A DNA stretch of 56,650 nucleotides from Jejuia pallidilutea (GCF_002973595.1 NZ_PVEO01000013.1:1-56650); one strand, 5' to 3'. Counted from the stretch's first letter, positions 49,101 to 56,650 are shown. Notes: generated from the sequence alone by a model not told the origin. Program-made: numbers and translations.

Positions 49101-51830
49101 ATGACAAAAAAAGAAAGAGGGTCGGAATGGAGAATATGGGATTTACATATTCATACACCTGAATCAATATGTCAGGAATACAAAAACACACCAGAAAATT
49201 GGGAAAAGTTCATTAATTGTTTAGAGAACTTACCTAAAGAAGTCAAGGTTATTGGAATAACTGATTATTATTTCATAGACGGTTATGAAAAAGTAATGGG
49301 ATTCAAGGCTAAAGGCAGACTTGCGAATATTGACAAAATCTTTCCAATACTAGAATTTAGAATTGACACTTTTGGAAGTGGAAATGAAAACAAACTTCAA
49401 AAAATTAATCTACATATATTATTTGATGTTGATGAATCAAATTTATCAAACGAAATAAAAAAAATTAGAGAAGAGTTTATTGACAACATTAAAATTTCGA
49501 AACTCGAAGCTCACAAAACAAAAAAGCTATCAAAAGAAAATTTTAGTGAAATTGGTGGCACTTTAAAAGATGGTTTTGAATCTTTAATTCCTTCCACTGA
49601 GGAAGTTCTAGAACTTGTAAATTCAACTGCTTGGAAAGACAAAACATTCCTTTTCCTTGGTTATAAAGAATGGAGTAATCTCGAAAAAAACCAGCAATTA
49701 AAGCCTCTTAAAGACCATTTATATTCTCAAGTAAAAGCATTTTTTAGCAATAACGTAGCAACGAATGAAAAAAATCAAAATTGGCTTAATGAATTTGGTA
49801 AGAAAAGATTACTTCATTCTCTAGATATTCATTCTTTTCAGAGCTTAGACACGTACGAGTTCAATGAAGATGGAAGTAAAAAACCATCAGAAAACTACCA
49901 TTGTCATACTTGGATAAAAGCAGACCCGACTTTTAATGGAATTAAACAAATTGGTTACGAACCAGATGAACGAGTATCAATTGAACAAATCAAACCTCAA
50001 GAAAAAGCAGGTTATCAAGCAATAGATTCTGTTACTATTACTCATAGCGATTTTACAAATCAAACTTTGTATTTCAACCAAAACCTAAACTGTATCATCG
50101 GTGGTAGGTCTACAGGAAAATCAGTTTTGTTAGGAGCTATAGCTAAAAAGTTGAATTGCGATAAACCTGTGAAATTTGGCAATCAAGAGTACACTGATTT
50201 TGTTAATGCAATAGTATCCGGAATGTCGATAACTTGGAAAGATGGAGTTGAAAATAATGACAGGAATATCGAATACTTCCCTCAAAGTTATATGTATCAA
50301 TTAGCTAAAAATAAAGGTGGCGAATTAGATAATTTGGTAGAGGAAATAATAAAGCAGGATGCAACGAAAAACCAACTAATTACTAACTATGAATCATTTT
50401 CAAGTGAAAACAACTCTGATATAACAGCAAAAATAAATAAGTTATTTCAGTTACAAGAGGAACTTGTAAAACGCAGAATCAAACTGAAGGAAAAAGGAGA
50501 TGAAAAAGGGATTAAAGCCGAAATTGAGAAATTAACAAAGGAACTGTCTGAGTTAAAATTAAAGATTCAAATCACAGAGAAAGAATTAGAGGATTACAAT
50601 AAACTTAAACTAGAATTTGAAGAACTCTTAAAAGTAAATGAAAATCTTAGATCGCAAGTATCAAAAATTCAATCTTTAAAGGAGAAATTCTTTATAAATA
50701 AAGATATTGATTTTGATATTGTCTCTTTGAGCGATTCAAATAGATTTGAGGTTAAATCTTCTTTTGAAAAACTTAAAAATAAGTTTCAAGATGAATGGGA
50801 TTCAGAGTTGGACAAAATTTCACAGAAAAATGTTGCTACTCTAAAAGCAAATAGTCAAAAACTGTTAGAAATTGAAAAGAATGCGAGTTACATCAAAGGA
50901 ATTGAAACCTTCAAGAATAATAAGCATTACAAAGAAACAGAACAAAAACTTAAAGTTCAAAGAGACAAACTTGCTGATATTACATTAATCAAAAAAGAGA
51001 TAGAGGAGTTTTTGTTACAAATAAATAGTTTCAAAACCTCAATTATACAAGCACATAGAAACTTCTACAACAAAATCGAAGAAATAAAGGAGAAGTTAAA
51101 TATTTCGGAAGGAAAATTAGAAATAATCGCCTTTCCAAAGCTAAAATCATTTGAATTTAGGGAGCTTTTAAATTGGAGCGTGAACCAACAAAGCGACCAA
51201 GGAAAAAAAATTGTAAATACCACATTTGATATAAATGTTGAACAATATTTTAAGCTAACTACCGAGATTTTTGAAAAACTTTTGAATCAATCTCTAACAC
51301 TAAAAGGTGGGAACTCACATTTAGGTTTAGCCTTAAAATTAATGTCTACAAATTTCTTTGACATTTCCTACGATATACGCTATGATGATACATTTAATCA
51401 AATGTCGGAAGGTAAAAAAGCATTTGTAGTTTTAATGCTGTTATTGGACTTTAGCGACAAAGATTGTCCTATACTAATTGACCAGCCCGAAGATGATTTA
51501 GATAATCGTGCGATTTACAAAGAGTTAGTTAAGTACCTCAAAAAGAAGAAAAAGGAAAGACAAATAATAGTCGTAACTCATAACCCTAATATCGTTGTTG
51601 GTGCTGACTCTGAACAAGTAATTGTCGCAAATCAAAATGGAGTTGACACAAAAAACAGAAATGGAGCTAAATTCCAGTATGTTTCGGGCAGTTTAGAAAA
51701 CTCAAAAGAAACTGATGAAGGAATTGAAATAATTTTGGAAAGACAAGGAATAAAAGAGCACGTTTGTGAAATCCTAGAAGGTGGAAACGAAGCTTTCAAA
51801 CAACGTGAAATAAAATACGATTTGAAATAA
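49101..51830 (+). CDS. PHP-domain SMC-like ATPase (TrlF-like), cassette A
   Basis: A 909-residue protein. The N-terminus has a PHP-type phosphoesterase start (WDLHIHTPES) and continues to about 300 (LLHSLDIHSF, YHCHTWIKADPTF). An SMC/ABC-type ATPase follows: Walker A GGRSTGKS at 334-341, a long charged coiled coil at about 420-690, a signature MSEGKKAF at 768, Walker B ILIDQPEDDLDN at about 791-802, and H-loop VVTHNPN near 825. It resembles proteins labelled TrlF-family ATPases and, more widely, nuclease-ATPase fusions of phage-defence islands; a defence role is inference. It is the only large gene in the forward cassettes. Its ATG is 29 bp after the cassette start. Confidence 0.85.
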   Translation: MTKKERGSEWRIWDLHIHTPESICQEYKNTPENWEKFINCLENLPKEVKVIGITDYYFIDGYEKVMGFKAKGRLANIDKIFPILEFRIDTFGSGNENKLQKINLHILFDVDESNLSNEIKKIREEFIDNIKISKLEAHKTKKLSKENFSEIGGTLKDGFESLIPSTEEVLELVNSTAWKDKTFLFLGYKEWSNLEKNQQLKPLKDHLYSQVKAFFSNNVATNEKNQNWLNEFGKKRLLHSLDIHSFQSLDTYEFNEDGSKKPSENYHCHTWIKADPTFNGIKQIGYEPDERVSIEQIKPQEKAGYQAIDSVTITHSDFTNQTLYFNQNLNCIIGGRSTGKSVLLGAIAKKLNCDKPVKFGNQEYTDFVNAIVSGMSITWKDGVENNDRNIEYFPQSYMYQLAKNKGGELDNLVEEIIKQDATKNQLITNYESFSSENNSDITAKINKLFQLQEELVKRRIKLKEKGDEKGIKAEIEKLTKELSELKLKIQITEKELEDYNKLKLEFEELLKVNENLRSQVSKIQSLKEKFFINKDIDFDIVSLSDSNRFEVKSSFEKLKNKFQDEWDSELDKISQKNVATLKANSQKLLEIEKNASYIKGIETFKNNKHYKETEQKLKVQRDKLADITLIKKEIEEFLLQINSFKTSIIQAHRNFYNKIEEIKEKLNISEGKLEIIAFPKLKSFEFRELLNWSVNQQSDQGKKIVNTTFDINVEQYFKLTTEIFEKLLNQSLTLKGGNSHLGLALKLMSTNFFDISYDIRYDDTFNQMSEGKKAFVVLMLLLDFSDKDCPILIDQPEDDLDNRAIYKELVKYLKKKKKERQIIVVTHNPNIVVGADSEQVIVANQNGVDTKNRNGAKFQYVSGSLENSKETDEGIEIILERQGIKEHVCEILEGGNEAFKQREIKYDLK

Positions 51831-51835
51831 AGCCA

Positions 51836-51971
51836 GTGGCTAACAACGTATATAAAAAATAGCAGTTTTAGTGCTTAAACTAAAGATAAATAATAAAACA
51901 AAGGTCAGTTATAAACCGAAAAGTTAGTGCTTACAACCTGCTACTTTTCATATACAAGACCGTTGTAGCCA
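51836..51971 (+). repeat. attC-like palindromic site 2 (end of cassette A)
   Basis: The site is 136 bp. Outer boxes are GTGGCTAAC and GTTGTAGCCA. Stem arms GTATATAAAAAATAGCAG (51848-51865) and CTGCTACTTTTCATATAC (51938-51955) pair at 16 of 18 positions. The left box is the reverse complement of cassette A's own start, GTTAGCCAC (49072-49080). Confidence 0.85.
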
Positions 51972-51984
51972 ATTTGAAGACAGC

Positions 51985-52488
51985 ATGAAACAGCTATTAG
52001 TTTTAATGACCTTATTTAGCCTAAATTCATTTGGTCAAAAGAAAGACCTATTTCAACAAATGATACAAGGTTGCCTTTCAGATTCAACGTTCAAATACAC
52101 CGTGCTTCATGACCCTAACCATAAATGTATCGACAGTCCTGCTTATAATATCCCCTATAGACCAGTCAACTATTCAGGCGACTTAGAGTTTGATTTAACT
52201 TTTAACGGAGCATCTCTGGAAGAACATAATTATAGCGATTCAACAAAGTGTTCTCCATTTCAGATTTCCTTTCTTCAAAAATCAAAGTCACGCTACGAAG
52301 TATCGGTGAGCTATATTGTTTTCCTACCGCTATCATGTGAACACCTTGAAGGACATGGAAAAAATCATGGGTGCTTCAGTAAAAAAGTAATTTCTATGAG
52401 CCGAAAAATCAAAATCAAAAGAAATGGAGACTGGAAAATCAAGGATACTCAATACGGTAACCAAATTATGACAGGGACTTATCTTTGA
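51985..52488 (+). CDS. Small secreted protein, cassette B
   Basis: A 167-residue protein with a signal peptide (MKQLLVLMTLFSLNSFGQ). The mature part has five cysteines (in GCLSDS, HKCIDS, TKCSPF, LSCEHL, GCFSKK), suggesting a disulphide-bonded beta-rich domain. I do not recognise a family. The ATG is 23 bp after the cassette start; no promoter is evident, so it may rely on upstream transcription. Confidence 0.75.
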   Translation: MKQLLVLMTLFSLNSFGQKKDLFQQMIQGCLSDSTFKYTVLHDPNHKCIDSPAYNIPYRPVNYSGDLEFDLTFNGASLEEHNYSDSTKCSPFQISFLQKSKSRYEVSVSYIVFLPLSCEHLEGHGKNHGCFSKKVISMSRKIKIKRNGDWKIKDTQYGNQIMTGTYL

Positions 52489-52511
52489 AACAACCGACAA
52501 AAAATAAAAAC

Positions 52512-52647
52512 TGGCTACAACAAAAAATAAACGCAATGCGGCTTTAATCCTGCTTTTAAAGGGCATCACGGCAGACAGAGAAACATTTTGTTATTTTACA
52601 AAACCGAGGACGAAGCCGCACTGCGCTTATTTGAACCGTTGTAACCA
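52512..52647 (+). repeat. attC-like palindromic site 3 (end of cassette B)
   Basis: The site is 136 bp. Outer boxes are TGGCTACAAC and GTTGTAACCA. Stem arms AAATAAACGCAATGCGGC (52525-52542) and GCCGCACTGCGCTTATTT (52615-52632) pair at 16 of 18 positions. The left box is the exact reverse complement of cassette B's start, GTTGTAGCCA (51962-51971). Confidence 0.87.
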
Positions 52648-52657
52648 ATTTCAGAAA

Positions 52658-53542
52658 ATGAGAGTAATCACATTAATATTTGGATTTTTGATTTCCCTAA
52701 ATATGTTTGGAAATGAACAATTAGGAAAAATCAATGACCCTGACGGTTATACCAATGTTAGAGAAAAGCCAACGACTAAATCTAAAGTTCTTTTTAAGAT
52801 TTTGGATACTGAATACTTTTATTACGAAAGTTCAGAAATTGAAAATTGGTGTAGAGTTACGAATATGAATGGGCGTTCTGGATTTATGCACCAATCCAGA
52901 ATAGAAAATTTGAGCGAATTCACTATAAACGGAAAAACCTATCAATCGAATGAATCAAAACTAAAAGTGAGGTCTAAAAAGATTGGTAACACTGAAATAA
53001 AAATATCTCAAATAAAGAATCCTAAATCATATTGTGACGCTTACATTGAAATCACTTCGGATAAAACTAAAAAGTTCAAATATGAATTTATAGAAGCTCT
53101 TGGTGGTTCAGCTGGAATTGCTTTTTTGGAAAATGTAGTACCTAATCATATTTTAATTGTCAAACACGGAGATTATGATGGAAGAACTATTATTGTTAGC
53201 AAAAATGGACAAATAACAGAAGTTGCTGGAGGTTCAGTATCTGAATTAATTGACAACAAATACCTTATAAACTTAGCTGAGTGTGATATTGGCTATTGTG
53301 GCTTCTCAATCTATGATATTCTTCAAGAAAAAATAGTATTCAACTATGAGACTGAATTTGAATTATATCAGTTCAAAGACCAAATAATTTTTGATTTGGA
53401 TTATGACAATGGAAAAGACTACCATTTATTTGACTTTGACAACAAAGAGTTTAAAAAATTAGAAATTAAAGAAAACATAGAAAACAACTACTTCAAGAAG
53501 ACCATTAATTATGAACTTGAAAATGGTTGTTTATGTTATTAA
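52658..53542 (+). CDS. Exported SH3-domain protein, cassette C
   Basis: A 294-residue protein. A frame opens at a TTG (52631), inside the palindrome, but the ATG at 52658 gives a proper signal peptide (MRVITLIFGFLISLNMFG). A bacterial SH3 domain follows at about 25-90 (DPDGYTNVREKPTTKSKVL, WCRVTNMNGRSGFMHQSRI). The remaining 200 residues form beta-rich repeats with no recognised family. Such SH3 modules often bind cell-wall peptides. The ATG is 20 bp after the cassette start. Confidence 0.78.
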   Translation: MRVITLIFGFLISLNMFGNEQLGKINDPDGYTNVREKPTTKSKVLFKILDTEYFYYESSEIENWCRVTNMNGRSGFMHQSRIENLSEFTINGKTYQSNESKLKVRSKKIGNTEIKISQIKNPKSYCDAYIEITSDKTKKFKYEFIEALGGSAGIAFLENVVPNHILIVKHGDYDGRTIIVSKNGQITEVAGGSVSELIDNKYLINLAECDIGYCGFSIYDILQEKIVFNYETEFELYQFKDQIIFDLDYDNGKDYHLFDFDNKEFKKLEIKENIENNYFKKTINYELENGCLCY

Positions 53543-53548
53543 AAAAAC

Positions 53549-53685
53549 TGGTTACAACAATGGCTATAAGTAATTGCTTGTTCTCGCCTACTTCTGAAAA
53601 TCCTCATGGATTTTCAGTTTGGTGTGTACTTGCAAAGTTAATCGCTAAACCACGCAACTACTCATAGCCGAGACCGTTGTGCATA
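53549..53685 (+). repeat. attC-like palindromic site 4 (end of cassette C)
   Basis: The site is 137 bp. Outer boxes are TGGTTACAAC and GTTGTGCATA. Stem arms GGCTATAAGTAATTGC (53562-53577) and GCAACTACTCATAGCC (53654-53669) pair at 14 of 16 positions. A hairpin ctgaaaatcc/ggattttcag lies at 53593-53617. The left box is the exact reverse complement of cassette C's start, GTTGTAACCA (52638-52647). Confidence 0.87.
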
Positions 53686-53803
53686 ATTAAAAAACTCAGT
53701 GATTCTTGAACTAATTTAATAGAATTCCCTATCATTTTCTCATTAAGAATTACTGCATATTTAAATAAATTATTATGCTGATTTTTTTTTAATACTTAAT
53801 ATA

Positions 53804-55504
53804 TTAATTTTTCATAATCTTAACAATTTGGGTTCCAATTTCTGTATCAATCTTCACGAAATAAACTCCACGATTTAAATCGGATACTGAATATTTATCT
53901 TGAGACGACTCGAATTCTTTTACTAAATTTCCTAAAATTGAGTATATTTTTACTTTATTAATAATCAATTCCGTTTTTATATTAAAATATAAATTAGCTG
54001 GATTTGGAAATAATTTGAACCTTATCGCCTCATAATTCTCAACAGATAATTGCCCACAATTATCTATTATTTCTTGGCGATTATTACACCCTACTGCATT
54101 ATTACGTAATGTATAGCTCAAATTTGGGTCACTAAATAAATTGCAAAAACTATTTACAGAACAAAATGATAAATTAGGGCTAGAAGTTATTGTCACTCGT
54201 CCCATGGTTGTATAATCAATATTATCCATTCCATTCAAACTTGAGAGGCTGTCCATATCGTACTGAATTGTTATTGTACCATTGTTCAGATTAGTTAAGC
54301 TTTCAAGACCTTTGAAATCCACAAGTTTTTCGCAAAAATCAATATAGAGACTACCTATTGATGTTAAATTATCCAAACCAGTAAAATCTACTAAAGAAGA
54401 ACTGGTTACTGCAAATTCACCAGTAATCGTCTCAAGATTTTCTAAACCAACAAAATTAAGTAAGGAATCATTGCTAGCCAAATGAACATTTCCAATTGTA
54501 ATTAAATTATCCAACCCTTTAAAATTTGTTAATGGTGTACCCCAAAAATTAAACAATCTTGATATCTCACTTAGGTTATTGAGCCCTTCTAAATCTTCTA
54601 ATGAATTATTTCCATTGATTCTTAAAGTGAGTACATTTGTTAAACCTTCAAGGCCTTCCATATTTAATAAAGCATTATTTCGAGCAATTTCAAATGTATG
54701 ATAATACAAAGTTCCTACCGAGGATAGGCTATTCATCCCACTAAAATTTTTCAATCCGTCATTATGTTGAACTGAAAATGATTCATGAACTCTCTCAAGA
54801 CTACCCAGACCTACCATGCTCATCAACACTTGATTATTACTAATATTTGCTTCTCCATATATATTAGTTAAGCTGTCAAACCCTGTAAAATTAACCAAAG
54901 ATGAATTACTTGAAATATTAAAATCTCCTGATATGGTTGTCAGTTTACCAATGCCCTTAAAATCAACCAGTGAGCTGTTATTGGTTATTTTAATATCGCC
55001 TCCAATGGAGTCCAAATTGTTAAACCCATAAAAATGGGTAAGATTTTCATTATTTATTATTTCTAAACTCCCTCCAATATTAATAAGTGAATTTAAACCC
55101 GCAATACTAGAAAAAGTTACATTATCAATAATAATACTATTCCCAAGACTATCCAAAGCATCTAACCCTTCTAAACTTAATAGACTAGTATTATCTTCAA
55201 TTTCAAGTGATTGACCTATTGTTTTTAAATTATTCAATCCGTTTAAATTAGTAATACTATTACTATTTAAAATTAAATCTCCTTGAATTGATTCAATTTG
55301 CGATAATCCTTGTAAATTGTTTATTGAATTACCGCTGATTGTTATAGAACCTAATATTTCAGTACATTCAGGATAATTAGTATTGAAATTATCTATCTGA
55401 CTTTGCATATAAAATGTAATTCCAGACGATAAACAATTTTGGGCGTTAGAATTTATATTTAAAAGGAATAAGTAAAAAATAAAAAAAGAAATTATTTGCT
55501 TCAA
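53804..55504 (-). CDS. T9SS-exported leucine-rich-repeat protein, reversed gene of cassette D
   Basis: A 566-residue protein: signal peptide (IISFFIFYLFLLNINSNAQ), about 16 short repeats of the form GLxxLxxIxGxLxIxxN resembling receptor-L/LRR surface repeats, a Cys-rich cap near 440-480, and a type A T9SS sorting tail (FKLFPNPANLYFNI, VYFVKIDTEIGTQIVKIMKN). The start that keeps the signal peptide is a TTG at 55504; no ATG is available. It is the only gene in the array on the opposite strand, so it must carry its own promoter in 55505-55749, where I see no clear TAnnTTTG. A T9SS cargo gene inside a cassette is unusual. Confidence 0.82.
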   Translation of the reverse strand: MKQIISFFIFYLFLLNINSNAQNCLSSGITFYMQSQIDNFNTNYPECTEILGSITISGNSINNLQGLSQIESIQGDLILNSNSITNLNGLNNLKTIGQSLEIEDNTSLLSLEGLDALDSLGNSIIIDNVTFSSIAGLNSLINIGGSLEIINNENLTHFYGFNNLDSIGGDIKITNNSSLVDFKGIGKLTTISGDFNISSNSSLVNFTGFDSLTNIYGEANISNNQVLMSMVGLGSLERVHESFSVQHNDGLKNFSGMNSLSSVGTLYYHTFEIARNNALLNMEGLEGLTNVLTLRINGNNSLEDLEGLNNLSEISRLFNFWGTPLTNFKGLDNLITIGNVHLASNDSLLNFVGLENLETITGEFAVTSSSLVDFTGLDNLTSIGSLYIDFCEKLVDFKGLESLTNLNNGTITIQYDMDSLSSLNGMDNIDYTTMGRVTITSSPNLSFCSVNSFCNLFSDPNLSYTLRNNAVGCNNRQEIIDNCGQLSVENYEAIRFKLFPNPANLYFNIKTELIINKVKIYSILGNLVKEFESSQDKYSVSDLNRGVYFVKIDTEIGTQIVKIMKN

Positions 55505-55749
55505 AATTATTATGATTAAATTAAAAGTAATAATACGAAAATTTAATCAAATCTGAGTAGATTACTATTAAAATGATTTAGTTGTCAACTTTCATAAAAT
55601 TTTATAAGAACCTTTTAAATAAAGCGAGTATGATAAATTATTTCTAATTTAAAGAGTTTTCTAATCAAGAATGATTCGTGAAAATATTGCGTTATTGAAT
55701 TAACTCTTTAATGAAAATCTTTTAATTGTCTTTTGGTTTCAGAAAAAAC
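55505..55749. other. Upstream region of the reversed cassette gene
   Basis: This is AT-rich, with no gene. It should hold the promoter of the leftward LRR gene. No good promoter match is found by eye. Confidence 0.4.
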
Positions 55750-55884
55750 TATGCACAACAAAGTGTATGGTTTATTGCTATTCATTGCTAAATCAAAGTT
55801 AAGTCGTTTTAAATTGAGTTATTGCTAAACTGAAAATTCATACATTTATATTCGCAACAAGCCATACACAGAACGTTGTACATA
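55750..55884 (+). repeat. attC-like palindromic site 5 (end of cassette D)
   Basis: The site is 135 bp. Outer boxes are TATGCACAAC and GTTGTACATA. Stem arms GTGTATGGTTTATTGC (55763-55778) and GCAACAAGCCATACAC (55854-55869) pair at 14 of 16 positions. The left box is the exact reverse complement of cassette D's start, GTTGTGCATA (53676-53685), although the gene inside points the other way. Confidence 0.87.
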
Positions 55885-55887
55885 ATT

Positions 55888-56505
55888 ATGAGCCAAACCA
55901 TTGAAATTTTTGATGTTAGAGAAAATTTGCCCAATAATTTTCTGAGCTTAAAATATCTACCATTTTATAAAACCGGAAAATGGAATAAACTATGGAATTT
56001 TATTAATGATGTAAAAATTGATAATCCACAAACTATTATTATTCAGAATATAAACGAATTGAGAAATAGAAATCCTAAACTATCTGAAAAAATAGAAGAC
56101 TTGGTTATTCTATATAACCATAAAAATAAAGGTAATTTTAGTATAATCTACGATTACTTTGATGAATTAAAAACAGACTCAATAAGTGATTTATTCAATG
56201 ATAGACCAGGACAATATGGATTTCGTGGAGACATTGAATTATGGGAAGATTTAATCGAGTATTTTAAAAACACTAAACTGCCAAAAACGGAATTAGAATT
56301 AGAACAATTAATACATGATGCGATAAAAAAATTAACAGGAACACCAATAGAAGAACATGATTATAATTCAATTTTTGTAGAAAAATATAATAAAGGTGGA
56401 ATGTCTGGAGGTGTTGTTAGTACAAAGTTTTGGTTATATAAAGGAATTCCTATATTAATAGGAAGATATAAAAGAATAACTATGTACAACAAAGAACTGA
56501 GGTAA
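55888..56505 (+). CDS. Hypothetical protein, cassette E
   Basis: A 205-residue protein, no signal peptide. A TTG at 55876 lies in the box; the ATG at 55888, 13 bp after the cassette start, is preferred. It has a charged, helical N-terminal part and a C-terminal segment YNKGGMSGGVVSTKFWLYKG that looks like a conserved core, but I do not recognise a family. The frame runs through the cassette's own end box (56481-56490) and stops only at 56503-56505, so the last residues (TMYNKELR) are probably coded by site and insertion sequence; the original stop has likely been lost. Confidence 0.7.
   Translation: MSQTIEIFDVRENLPNNFLSLKYLPFYKTGKWNKLWNFINDVKIDNPQTIIIQNINELRNRNPKLSEKIEDLVILYNHKNKGNFSIIYDYFDELKTDSISDLFNDRPGQYGFRGDIELWEDLIEYFKNTKLPKTELELEQLIHDAIKKLTGTPIEEHDYNSIFVEKYNKGGMSGGVVSTKFWLYKGIPILIGRYKRITMYNKELR
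56481..56494 (+). repeat. Truncated attC-like site 6 (end of cassette E)
   Basis: TATGTACAAC (56481-56490) is the exact reverse complement of cassette E's start GTTGTACATA (55875-55884). It is followed by AAAG, as in site 5 (AAAGTGTATGG), and then diverges. No right arm follows; IS110-type sequence begins. Confidence 0.75.
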
Positions 56506-56520
56506 AAAACAAGTAAACTA

Positions 56521-56650
56521 TTACTTATTTATTACTAAAGAGCTTCTGTAATCTGCATCGTATGGCAATCTATTTTTTACAACTGCAAATGCTTGTTTTA
56601 ATAACTTGTTGCACACTGCAATAAGAGCTAGTTTTTTGCTTTTGCCCTTG
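56521..56650 (-). CDS. IS110-family transposase, C-terminal part (5' end outside window)
   Basis: Reading leftward, the last 43 codons give KGKSKKLALIAVCNKLLKQ and AFAVVKNRLPYDADYRSS and end LVINK at a TAA (56521-56523). This matches the C-terminal end of the Transposase_20 domain of IS110-family (IS110/IS1111) transposases. Only 15 bp separate its stop from the stop of the cassette E gene, so the element's end lies in the site. Some IS1111-type elements insert specifically into attC sites, which fits its place here. Confidence 0.8.
   Translation of the reverse strand, partial: KGKSKKLALIAVCNKLLKQAFAVVKNRLPYDADYRSSLVINK

Larger units (their letters stand above)
48608..56490 (+). mobile_element. 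Integron-like gene-cassette array (no integrase seen), six units
   Basis: Units start with GTT plus a unit-specific sequence and end with the reverse complement of it. Starts are at 48608, 49072, 51962, 52638, 53676 and 55875; matching ends are at 48943-48952, 51836-51844, 52512-52521, 53549-53558, 55750-55759 and 56481-56490. Between each end and the next start lies a palindrome, so each complete site is 135-138 bp. Forward genes start 13-29 bp after a unit start. This is the organisation of integron cassettes, in which the first bases of a cassette are the end of its own attC site. The boxes (AAC.../...GTT with cassette-specific flanks) are not canonical RYYYAAC/GTTRRRY. The mechanism is inferred. 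Confidence 0.8.

Noticed and set aside
48943-55884. The palindromic spacers as ordinary transcription terminators or REP elements
   Set aside because: They are 135-138 bp, not followed by T-runs, carry unit-specific paired ends and lie upstream of start codons; REP elements would share internal sequence, which these do not.

Overview
The window is AT-rich, low-GC DNA from a gliding, probably marine member of the Flavobacteriaceae (Bacteroidota). The evidence is type IX secretion (T9SS) sorting tails of both kinds on several proteins, a PorP/SprF protein with PorE-like OmpA partners, a GldF-GldG protein, LytTR two-component signalling with a hybrid propeller sensor, TAnnTTTG-type promoters and start sites without strong Shine-Dalgarno sequences.

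Positions 1-9430 hold a surface-adhesin operon: the 3' part of a giant HYR-repeat protein with a type B T9SS tail and a near-identical internal 784-bp duplication, then SprF/PorP and two tandem 640-residue PorE-like OmpA proteins. Positions 9800-36000 are mostly housekeeping: a CAP lipoprotein, pdxH, two paralogous small proteins, RNase Z with a STAS-like partner, pyrB and pyrR, a Nudix hydrolase, a three-gene biotin-dependent acyl-CoA carboxylase that looks propionyl-specific, a TPR/HTH regulator, an MFS pump, DinB and FAH proteins, a cNMP/CBS/nucleotidyltransferase paired with a DnaQ-like exonuclease, an alpha carbonic anhydrase, a HAD phosphatase, purC, phoH, an SAM hydrolase-like protein, an ABM protein, fused gldF-gldG and dnaN. 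Positions 36089-43023 hold a T9SS-exported beta-helix/LRR protein next to a LytTR response regulator and a propeller sensor kinase; 21-bp-spaced direct repeats precede both the cargo gene and the kinase. Positions 43308-48545 carry DUF4870, cytochrome c, universal stress, DUF3108 and paired M28 peptidase genes.

The most unusual part is 48608-56490. Five intergenic spacers, each 135-138 bp, are long imperfect palindromes that begin with ...AAC and end with GTT.... They separate single genes or a non-coding block. The 9-10 bases that start each unit are the exact reverse complement of the bases that end the same unit, not of its neighbour. This is the logic of integron gene cassettes and their attC sites, but the boxes do not match canonical RYYYAAC/GTTRRRY. 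Mismatches in the stems are mostly A.C on the top strand, which become G.T wobbles on the bottom strand, so the bottom strand should fold better, as in attC. Six cassettes can be delimited: one apparently non-coding, a PHP-SMC-like ATPase (possible defence gene), a small secreted protein, an SH3-domain protein, a reverse-oriented T9SS leucine-rich-repeat protein, and an unknown 205-residue protein. The sixth site is cut after about 14 bp and followed at once by the 3' end of an IS110-family transposase gene, recalling the IS1111-attC elements that target cassette sites. No integrase gene is present in the window.
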